Below are positions 44,781 to 51,222 of a DNA stretch of 64,000 nucleotides, one piece after another (position 1 is the stretch's first letter; every line of letters starts with the position of its first letter). The stretch is taken from the NCBI GenBank assembly GCA_943370285.1, contig CALRQJ020000012.1, positions 66,825-130,824 on the forward strand. Reading direction: 5' to 3'. The notes under the pieces are model-generated. The model ran no database searches and was not told the origin of the DNA. It saw only the letters and a list, made by a program, of their open reading frames with translations. The stretch is from CALRQJ02 sp943370285. GTDB lineage: Bacteria > Bacteroidota > Bacteroidia > Chitinophagales > Chitinophagaceae. Position numbers and translations under genes: made by a program.

Positions 44781-46115
44781 ATGAAAAAAATTATTTGTTT
44801 CCTGTTGCCGCTTGTACTGGTATTCGTAGTTAGTGTTCAATCCCAAACCTACACTCCAACAGCCGATAATTTACAAGCAAGGGCGGAATTTCAAGACAAT
44901 AAATTTGGGATGTTCATTCACTGGGGACCATCAAGTATTTTGGGTGCAGCAGAATGGGTAATGAATGCCAGAAACATCAATATCAATGATTATAAAAAAC
45001 TACAACAACTTTATAATCCCCAACAATTTGATGCAGCTACTTGGGTTGCTATTGCAAAAGCAGCAGGTATGAAGTATATCACTTTTGTTACTAGGCATCA
45101 CGATGGATTTAGCAATTGGGATACCCAACAAAGTGATTTTAAAATTACCAATACACCTTATGGGAAAGATGTGTTGAAACTATTAGCTGATGAATGCCAT
45201 AAACAGGGCATGAAATTGTTTTGCTATTACTCATTGATGGATTGGTACCGTAGCGATTATCAATACGAGACTGGCAATAATGGAAGAGGAACCGGTCGAA
45301 CACAAAAAAGTGATTGGAATAGTTATATCAATTTTATGAAGGCGCAACTAACCGAATTGTTGACGAACTATGGTGAAATTTCGGGCATTTGGTTTGACGG
45401 CCATTGGGATCAGGTAGATAAAACCGGACCCAAAGCCGGCATTTCAAGAGTAGACTGGCATTACAACGAAATATATGAATTGATACACCGCCTTCAACCA
45501 CATTGTTTAATCAGCAATAATCACCATCAAGCCGTAATTCCCGGCGAAGATTTTCAAGCATTTGAACAAGACTTACCCGGTAATAATACCAAAGGTTTTG
45601 GTAAAGCAGCCATCTCAACACTGCCCTTAGAAACCTGCGAAACCATGAACAATAGTTGGGGATTTAATATCACCGACCGAAATTACAAAACTGCAAAAAA
45701 ATTAATACAATTTTTAGTGCAGGCTGCCGCCAACAATGCTAATTTATTGTTGAATGTAGGCCCCATGCCAAATGGTGTAATTCAATCTGAATTTACCGAT
45801 ACATTAAAACTAATGGGGCAATGGTTACAGCAATATGGTAAAACAGTGTACGGAACAAGAGGAGGGGTGATAACACCAAAGCCTTGGGGTGGGATTACAC
45901 AAAAAGGCAAAACTTTATACCTGCATTTGTTACAAAAACCTGAAACGGAAGGCTATATTTTTATAGATGGCTTAACACAAAAAATTAAGAGGGCTATACA
46001 GTTAGATGGCAAAAATCAAATTGCTTTTAAACAGGTGGCTGAAGGAACATTCATCTATTTGAATGGGGTATCTTGGCATGAAATAGATACCATATTTGAG
46101 CTGGATGTTGAGTGA
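44781..46115 (+). CDS. GH29 alpha-L-fucosidase
   Basis: 444 aa with signal peptide (VFVVSVQSQ). Family 29 markers are KFGMFIHWGPSS near the start, MKYITFVTRHHDGFSNWD, YYSLMDWYRSDY, and the nucleophile Asp in ISGIWFDGHWD; LLLNVGPMPNG follows. It should remove terminal fucose from glycans in the periplasm or outside. A C-terminal beta-sandwich (about residue 350 onward) is also typical. It is a lone gene between the PKD adhesin and the YdeI-like gene. Confidence 0.95.
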   Translation: MKKIICFLLPLVLVFVVSVQSQTYTPTADNLQARAEFQDNKFGMFIHWGPSSILGAAEWVMNARNININDYKKLQQLYNPQQFDAATWVAIAKAAGMKYITFVTRHHDGFSNWDTQQSDFKITNTPYGKDVLKLLADECHKQGMKLFCYYSLMDWYRSDYQYETGNNGRGTGRTQKSDWNSYINFMKAQLTELLTNYGEISGIWFDGHWDQVDKTGPKAGISRVDWHYNEIYELIHRLQPHCLISNNHHQAVIPGEDFQAFEQDLPGNNTKGFGKAAISTLPLETCETMNNSWGFNITDRNYKTAKKLIQFLVQAAANNANLLLNVGPMPNGVIQSEFTDTLKLMGQWLQQYGKTVYGTRGGVITPKPWGGITQKGKTLYLHLLQKPETEGYIFIDGLTQKIKRAIQLDGKNQIAFKQVAEGTFIYLNGVSWHEIDTIFELDVE

Positions 46116-46125
46116 TAATTATCGG

Positions 46126-46602
46126 TTAAGATTTTAATATGAGCTTAGGAGAATGGATGCCCATTTTAATTTTGGCAGCAATGGTAAGGGCTCTTTCTAT
46201 TCTTTTGTCTGTTGATTTTACTTGTGCTACCAAATACATTAAACTGCGTTGATTACCGGGTGTTAAGGCATTAAATCTTTCTTCAGCGGCTTGGTCTGTG
46301 GCTAAAACTTCGGCCAATTCTTCCGGCATGTCAAACTGAAATTCCGTTGTGTCTTCCTTCAATTCAACGGTAATTTCCGAACCTAGTTTGATGTTTAATT
46401 GCTTACAAATGGATTGACCAATATTGATGAAATAACCTCCCTCTTTTTTAGGCATTAGCGCCGCATGAAAAGAAACGGTTTTGTTGATGGTACAAAGCAC
46501 TCTTTTTGGCGTATTGGCCATCCATTTTTTCACTGCCTGTTCATCTAGTTGTATAAAGTGCATACCACTATCAAACCGTTGCAATATTACTGTCTTACGC
46601 AT
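46126..46602 (-). CDS. YdeI/OmpD-associated family protein with DUF1905-like domain
   Basis: 158 aa. The N-terminal part (FHAALMPKKEGGYFINIGQSI, NIKLGSEITVEL) matches the DUF1905-type beta domain, and the C-terminal part (EERFNALTPGNQRSLMYLVAQVKSTDKRIERA) matches the YdeI/OmdA helical domain. No signal peptide. The physiological role is not well defined. It lies just outside the cassette-like array, on the same strand. Confidence 0.85.
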   Translation of the reverse strand: MRKTVILQRFDSGMHFIQLDEQAVKKWMANTPKRVLCTINKTVSFHAALMPKKEGGYFINIGQSICKQLNIKLGSEITVELKEDTTEFQFDMPEELAEVLATDQAAEERFNALTPGNQRSLMYLVAQVKSTDKRIERALTIAAKIKMGIHSPKLILKS

Positions 46603-46795
46603 ATCAACAATTTAAAGCATACTACATGAATTTTGAATAGCTGTTACAGTGTTGAAATTAAGATTTTTGATGGGTTTTAAATGAGTAGTTTTTTGGGGGA
46701 GGCTACTACAAATTATCTGTTCTTTAAAATCCATAAAATGATTGATTTGTAGTCAATCTATTTCAGGTCGAGACAAAGCTAAATAGAATACAAAA

Positions 46796-46851
46796 GTTGA
46801 GTGGCTTGACCCGTCAGCCCTGCTGACGTAAAACCTTTTATTGGCGGTTGG
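46796..46851 (-). other. attC-like site A (compact, 56 bp), distal end of the cassette array
   Basis: On the minus strand, directly after the cupin gene, comes CCAACCGCCAAT (46851-46840). Then come GGTTTTAC, the perfect hairpin CGTCAGC/GCTGACG (46812-46828) and GTCAAGCC (46810-46803), ending in CTCAAC (46801-46796). The arms GGTTTTAC and GTCAAGCC are complementary at 6 of 8 positions. At 56 bp it has the size of a classical attC site. Beyond it the sequence is ordinary, so it would be the last site of the array. Confidence 0.55.
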
Positions 46852-46855
46852 TTTT

Positions 46856-47491
46856 CTACTGAGGTTTGTAGTCTTCATTGTAATTTTTGTACCCCATTAG
46901 TCTTGCAGTTGGTGCTAATAAAAATTTCAATGTTTTTAAAACTGGTTTTGGTGGTGCATCTGCTGTTGGATAAGAATCGAATTTGTTACCAAATACAGCG
47001 AGTTGTAAAAGAATTTTTGGCGGTTTTGTATTAGCTTCATTTTCGTCCCAAAATGGATAAATTTGAGAGAGGCAATAAGCAAAGTCCAAAGGCATTACAC
47101 TTGTTACCACAACATCAGAATCTGTTTCATTAAATGGTTTATGTGGTGTCTCTTTGGGTATGACAATTGTCTGTCCAACTGTAAATTTTTTAATGTCGTT
47201 GCCATATAACATAGAAAGTGTTCCACTCTTTACAACAAAAGTCTCCTCGAAGTTTTCGTGTATATGTGGCACAGGACCATTTGATTTGGCTTGAATGGTT
47301 ATGTCAGTGGTAAGTAGTCCATTCTCAACTTTTACGATTGTTTGAGTAAGACCTTCTAGTTTTGAATGAAACGATTGTCCAACTTTGAAATAGTCATTGA
47401 AGTTGGGTGTTTTAGTTGGAAATATCCAATGATGAATTATAAGTCCAACTATGAAATAACTTGCAATAATAGAAATAGTCAATATTGCCAT
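46856..47491 (-). CDS. Membrane-anchored cupin protein, cassette 1
   Basis: 211 aa from the ATG at 47491; a longer non-ATG frame to 47611 runs into the spacer and is less likely. One N-terminal transmembrane helix (ILTISIIASYFIVGLIIH) is followed by a cupin core: VPHIHENFEETFVVKSG, with metal-type His-x-His and Glu, and VIPKETPHKPFNE with the later His. The substrate is unknown. The gene is enclosed by short inverted repeats (ATTGGCGGTT at 46840 and TACAGCCAAT at 47551), as expected of one integron-type cassette. Confidence 0.85.
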   Translation of the reverse strand: MAILTISIIASYFIVGLIIHHWIFPTKTPNFNDYFKVGQSFHSKLEGLTQTIVKVENGLLTTDITIQAKSNGPVPHIHENFEETFVVKSGTLSMLYGNDIKKFTVGQTIVIPKETPHKPFNETDSDVVVTSVMPLDFAYCLSQIYPFWDENEANTKPPKILLQLAVFGNKFDSYPTADAPPKPVLKTLKFLLAPTARLMGYKNYNEDYKPQ

Positions 47492-47550
47492 TTTTTTTAC
47501 TTTTTGTTTTACTGTATTAATAGTTTTTGGATTCTGCACTGCTTTAAACT

Positions 47551-47746
47551 TACAGCCAATGTTGAGTATTTGCGAAGGCCGGGAATTCATTGAACATCTA
47601 GCCCGGTACAAGTACTGATTGTAAATTGAAGTTAAGAACTAAAGCCCAAAATTGAATGTACAGCCAGAACTGAAGACCGAAGATATAGTTAGTTGAAATT
47701 AGTTTGTACAGCCACACTTGCCCAAACCGGTTGTTGTATGCTGTAT
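47551..47746 (-). other. attC-like spacer B between cupin cassettes
   Basis: This 196-bp spacer opens on the minus strand with ATACAGCATACAAC after cupin 2, then CCGGTTTGGGC, and ends with CTCAACATTGGCTGTA before cupin 1. The inner arms are only partly complementary, so the site is degenerate or its folding is unclear. It contains TTGAAGTTAAGAACTAAA, related to a 20-mer shared exactly by spacers C and D. Confidence 0.45.
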
Positions 47747-47751
47747 AATTT

Positions 47752-48399
47752 TTATCCTTGCAATTTGTATTTTTCAAGAATAGCTTGTCTTTTTTCTGGA
47801 AACATTATTACACCAAATTTTTTATTAAGGTCGTCCATACGTTTTGCAATTATTGGGTCGGCTGGCGTCAATTTATTTTGAACCATATCAGGAATAATTT
47901 TATGAAATAACTCCTCTAGAAAATCTTCAAAATTTTGGTTGAAATACATATCTATAAAACGCAATGGCTTATCTGAACCATTCCAAAATGTATGTTCAAT
48001 TCCTCTTGGTCGCATATGCCAACCACCCGCTTGAATTTCATCAACCTTTCCGTCAACAATAACAGTTGCTGTGCCTTCCATTACCAACATAACTTCATCT
48101 AAGTCTTTGTGTAAATGTGGGGCAGGTCCCATTTGTTTTGGTCTAACGGCAGTTTCCACACAAGAAAACTGCATATTGGTTTGAATGCTTCGCACCAAAG
48201 TACGAATATCAATCCCTCCAGGTCCTGGTTGCAAAGGTTCAGCAGGAGGAAGATAAAACGGTGATAGTTTTTTGACGTCGGTATTTGGAATCGATGAATC
48301 TTTTTTGTCCTTGCATGATGCTAAAGAAAAAATACTTAATCCTGCCGTCAACAAAGTTAACTGTTGAATGGCGTCTCGTCTTGTTGTCGGATTTGTCAT
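47752..48399 (-). CDS. Cupin lipoprotein, cassette 2
   Basis: 215 aa from the ATG at 48399. The N-terminus MTNPTTRRDAIQQLT with a hydrophobic stretch ending SLASC looks like a combined twin-arginine and lipoprotein signal. The cupin core has APHLHKDLDEVMLVMEGTATV (His-x-His, Glu) and RPRGIEHTFWNG (later His), plausible metal ligands. It is adjacent to another cupin cassette, but the two are not close copies. Flanking inverted repeats are at 47733-47746 and 48428-48441. Confidence 0.88.
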   Translation of the reverse strand: MTNPTTRRDAIQQLTLLTAGLSIFSLASCKDKKDSSIPNTDVKKLSPFYLPPAEPLQPGPGGIDIRTLVRSIQTNMQFSCVETAVRPKQMGPAPHLHKDLDEVMLVMEGTATVIVDGKVDEIQAGGWHMRPRGIEHTFWNGSDKPLRFIDMYFNQNFEDFLEELFHKIIPDMVQNKLTPADPIIAKRMDDLNKKFGVIMFPEKRQAILEKYKLQG

Positions 48400-48427
48400 T
48401 TTATTATTCTTAAGGTATGTGAGTGAG

Positions 48428-48636
48428 ATATGGTGCACAACGTTCGAGGCTTGCCGCAGGGCTGGTATTTTATAACTGTCTGCCCAGCAACTGAAGCCGA
48501 TGGAAAAACTAATGTTGAAGTTAACAACTAAAAGCCAAATAGAATTCGGTCAAGCCCGATATTAGCTGATTGTAGAACAACTGTCGATTGCTACCACGTC
48601 CGCCAGCCTTACGGCAAACCTTTTGTTAGCGGCTGT
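48428..48636 (-). other. attC-like spacer C with strong inner arms
   Basis: The inner arms 48448-48465 and 48603-48620 (CCAGCCTTACGGCAAACC) are 18 nt each and complementary at 15 positions. On the minus strand the order is GCCGCTAAC, AAAA, GGTTTGCCG..., about 130 nt, ...CGGCAAGCC, TCGAAC and GTTGTGCACC. This is the R'', L'', L', R' order of attC. It includes the 20-mer AATGTTGAAGTTAACAACTA at 48511-48530. Confidence 0.6.
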
Positions 48637-49396
48637 ATTTTCGTGTCACATAAAATGCAGCACACATTACTGCCAAACCTGACAGTCCGAAAAGCCAATA
48701 GTTGCTTTTTGATATTGGTAATTCTTGAGATGCAGCCTTTTTTGTTGTTTCACTATGTCTGCCGATGATTTTATTGATAGCGAAAGTGTCAATTGTCAGA
48801 AGTGAAACGTACCAACCATTTGTATTGTATCTCACAGTGTCTCTCTTTTGAGTTGATTTTATTAAGACGGCATTTTTTGAAGCATAGACTATTGCATTGA
48901 CAATATCTGTCCAAACCGGTTTACCAATTCTGTAATCAATGTCATAGATTATTTTAACTCCGATTGTTTTTGATGCCTTTTTGTTCTTCGTTGAATTTAT
49001 GTCAATGGGAGCTTCTTGACTTTTAAATGTGTTTAACCCGCCATTTTTACCAGTAGAGATGGTTTCTTGGTTCCAATAGTAGTCAAAAATAAAGTCATTG
49101 TCTATCTCTCTTAATGTGTCAAACCCAATTGAAAAAAAGTTTGCATAATTGCCGCCAGGAAAACTAAGCTGTTTGTGATTAATTAGCACAAATACTTTTA
49201 AAGTTGTGTCCTGCCTATTTAATTGTGTTAAAACTATTTTTAAAATGCTGTCAACAGTATTTTGATTTTCAAAATTGCAGGGGGCAACATAACTAATTGT
49301 TATGCCAGATTTATGGCTTGTCCAAATACAATCTATATTAGCTTTCGCAAAAAACCAAAATGTCAAAAAAGTTATTATAAGTAATAGGGTCTTCAT
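48626..49396 (-). CDS. Unknown exported protein with C-terminal membrane anchor, cassette 3
   Basis: 256 aa. It has a signal peptide (LLIITFLTFWFFAKA), a soluble domain with VFVLINHKQLSFPGG and IGVKIIYDIDYRIGKPVW, and a C-terminal transmembrane helix (YWLFGLSGLAVMCAAFYVT) followed by basic residues. I do not recognise the family. Its stop codon lies inside the flanking inverted repeat (48625-48636), and the partner repeat (49400-49411) begins 4 bp before the start codon. This tight packing is typical of integron cassettes. Confidence 0.8.
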   Translation of the reverse strand: MKTLLLIITFLTFWFFAKANIDCIWTSHKSGITISYVAPCNFENQNTVDSILKIVLTQLNRQDTTLKVFVLINHKQLSFPGGNYANFFSIGFDTLREIDNDFIFDYYWNQETISTGKNGGLNTFKSQEAPIDINSTKNKKASKTIGVKIIYDIDYRIGKPVWTDIVNAIVYASKNAVLIKSTQKRDTVRYNTNGWYVSLLTIDTFAINKIIGRHSETTKKAASQELPISKSNYWLFGLSGLAVMCAAFYVTRKYSR

Positions 49397-49399
49397 AAT

Positions 49400-49606
49400 A
49401 TAGCCGCTAACGTAAAGGGCTTACCGCAGGTGTGGAATTAGTATTCCGTCTGCCGGGAACCGCTGCCGATTGCTTATTTTAATGTTGAAGTTAACAACTA
49501 ATGTTCAATGTTGCTTGTCCCGCCCGGATGAAGTTGAGTAATGATTTACAGCCGATGATTGATGGTCTGCCCCCTTTTGTAGCAATTTTCTTGTTATAGG
49601 CAGTGC
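49400..49606 (-). other. attC-like spacer D (outer repeats strong, inner arms weak)
   Basis: On the minus strand it starts with GCACTGCCTATAAC (49606-49593), the partner of 50061-50074, and ends with GGTAAGCCCTTTAC and GTTAGCGGCTAT (49411-49400), the partner of 48625-48636. The inner arm before the end (CACCTGCGGTAAGCC) has no convincing partner after the first end. It contains AATGTTGAAGTTAACAACTA at 49481-49500, identical to spacer C. Confidence 0.5.
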
Positions 49607-49610
49607 TTTT

Positions 49611-50042
49611 TTATTCTAATAACCCTTGTATTTCATATCCTAATATTTCTCCTCCATTTAAATACACAGTTGTTGTCCCAGCAATTATCAAAAGTATTAA
49701 TGGTGTCAATGCAACAATTAGATACAGAATAGTTCTATTTATTTTCTTGTCTTTATATTTCTCTGTCAAGGTTTCAATGTAATGTCTCCTTACATAGAGA
49801 TAATATACTAGATAAGTTATGACTGCGAAAAGTCCAAAGGTGACAGCCATTATTGTCGATTTTTCATATTCAATATTGTTGTCAAAAAGTTTCTTGTCTA
49901 TAAATGTCTTTACAGGCAATATAATTGCAAAAATCAAAAAGAAAAAAACTATGCTGATGTAGAATGTAATATAAAATTTTGCAGGGTCATTTTTTCTTCT
50001 ATATTCTTCGTAAAGTTTCGCAAAAATAAAATTCATTATCAT
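49611..50042 (-). CDS. Small integral membrane protein, cassette 4
   Basis: 143 aa with about three transmembrane helices (FYISIVFFFLIFAIILPV, IMAVTFGLFAVITYLVYYLY, TILYLIVALTPLILLIIAG) and Lys-rich loops. I do not recognise it. A second ATG two codons in (50036) is possible. It is bracketed by GTTATAGGCAGTGC (49593-49606) and GCATTGCCTATAAC (50061-50074), complementary at 13 of 14 positions and different from the repeats around the other genes. Confidence 0.8.
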   Translation of the reverse strand: MIMNFIFAKLYEEYRRKNDPAKFYITFYISIVFFFLIFAIILPVKTFIDKKLFDNNIEYEKSTIMAVTFGLFAVITYLVYYLYVRRHYIETLTEKYKDKKINRTILYLIVALTPLILLIIAGTTTVYLNGGEILGYEIQGLLE

Positions 50043-50060
50043 TTCAGTTTGGGTCTTTCA

Positions 50061-50206
50061 GCATTGCCTATAACGTTTTACGGCTTGGCGATGTGGCGGA
50101 TTTTTAGCACAAAATTCAATAGAATTCCTAATGTTGAGCCTTGCACAAATGTTTCATAGAAGCACTTCAGCCGCCATATTGCCAAACCGATGTTGGTGGC
50201 TGGTGT
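50061..50206 (-). other. attC-like spacer E with strong inner arms
   Basis: 146 bp. Inner arms 50081-50099 (CGGCTTGGCGATGTGGCGG) and 50171-50189 (CCGCCATATTGCCAAACCG) are complementary at about 16 of 19 positions. On the minus strand the order is GCCACCAAC, AT, CGGTTTGGC..., ...GCCAAGCCG, TAAAAC and GTTATAGGC. This is the best-folding site of the array. Confidence 0.6.
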
Positions 50207-50207
50207 T

Positions 50208-50921
50208 CTATTCATTCGTCACAAGTTTTGTTTTTGCTAAATACCAAGGAACAGGTTCACAACTATTTTCTTCATCGTTCAAATAGTCAAGAACTTGTTT
50301 TGAGTGCTTAGCACTGTCAAACAAGCCGTATTTGTTTATTGTCAAGTTGAATGTGTCTGAGAGTTCTTTTCCAATGTCGTGGCAATGAAAAGAGTGAATA
50401 CTACCGCCAATTTCAATTCCAATATAGTCGTAACCTAATAATTCTTCGTTGTCTTGTTCTTCTAACTCTTTCAAAAGTGTCAACCTAAGACCAATTTCTC
50501 CCATTTTTTCGGATTGAGGTTTGAACTCTTCAAGAATGTCTATTCGTTCATTTGTGTCAAAATATAGTGCAAATATTTTTATGTCTTTAAAATGTGCAAA
50601 GAACTTGTTTTTGTATTCAAGAGCTGTTTCAATGTCAACAAATACATTTGTCCAACCTATTTTATTTTCGTTATGCTTTTCATCAACCCAATTTCTGATT
50701 TCTGTAATTTGTTCGTCTGAGAGGTGATAATTACTTTTTATTTCTTCTATGTGTTTGTTGTTGTCAAGTGTCCAACTGTAAGACCAAGTGTCAAGTATGT
50801 GGTCATTAATACATTCGCTACAAGTATATATCAAACTACCTGTCTCAGCCCCATAACTTTTAGGTCTAAGTTTAGTCAAGTAGTAACCACCAAAATAATA
50901 TTTTGTCTCTGTTTCGTTCAT
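50208..50921 (-). CDS. Unknown cytoplasmic protein, cassette 5
   Basis: 237 aa, acidic, without signal or transmembrane segments. A Cys pair near the N-terminus (YTCSECINDHI) might bind metal. Other segments, YDYIGIEIGGSIHSFHCHDIG and LPWYLAKTK-like ends, give no family I recognise; it might be an immunity-type or defence-accessory protein, but that is speculation. The flanking inverted repeats (50192-50206 and 50940-50954) match at 13 of 15 positions. Confidence 0.8.
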   Translation of the reverse strand: MNETETKYYFGGYYLTKLRPKSYGAETGSLIYTCSECINDHILDTWSYSWTLDNNKHIEEIKSNYHLSDEQITEIRNWVDEKHNENKIGWTNVFVDIETALEYKNKFFAHFKDIKIFALYFDTNERIDILEEFKPQSEKMGEIGLRLTLLKELEEQDNEELLGYDYIGIEIGGSIHSFHCHDIGKELSDTFNLTINKYGLFDSAKHSKQVLDYLNDEENSCEPVPWYLAKTKLVTNE

Positions 50922-50939
50922 TTGTTAAGGGTGTCCTTT

Positions 50940-50954
50940 ACACTTGCCACCAAC
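50940..50954 (-). other. Proximal border repeat of the cassette array
   Basis: ACACTTGCCACCAAC is the partner of GTTGGTGGCTGGTGT at 50192-50206. No attC-like inner arm follows it to the right; sequence from 50955 to the acylase gene at 51223 shows no integrase, attI-like repeat or gene. This marks the array edge. Confidence 0.5.
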
Positions 50955-51222
50955 ACACAAATATACGCTACTCATCACTTCCTATGCAAAAATTTTGTCA
51001 TTGATAACCAATGTTTTAATATAACGCTTTTTGTATTGTCAGTTCGCCAATGCATTTTACCAACTTATTTTATCCTTTGCAGCAAATCTCTTTTTACCTT
51101 GTAGTCAAACATGCCTATGAATCCTTCCACCCTCTAACTTCCACTTTCACCCACCATTATTTTCTACATTCTACACTTTGCATCTGTTAAATCTTTACTT
51201 TAGAACCCCTAATTGTTGCTAT

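Noticed and set aside
46856..50921. Insertion sequences or a composite transposon
   Set aside because: No transposase gene or target-site duplication is visible, and each gene has its own different inverted repeat, which does not fit one transposon family.
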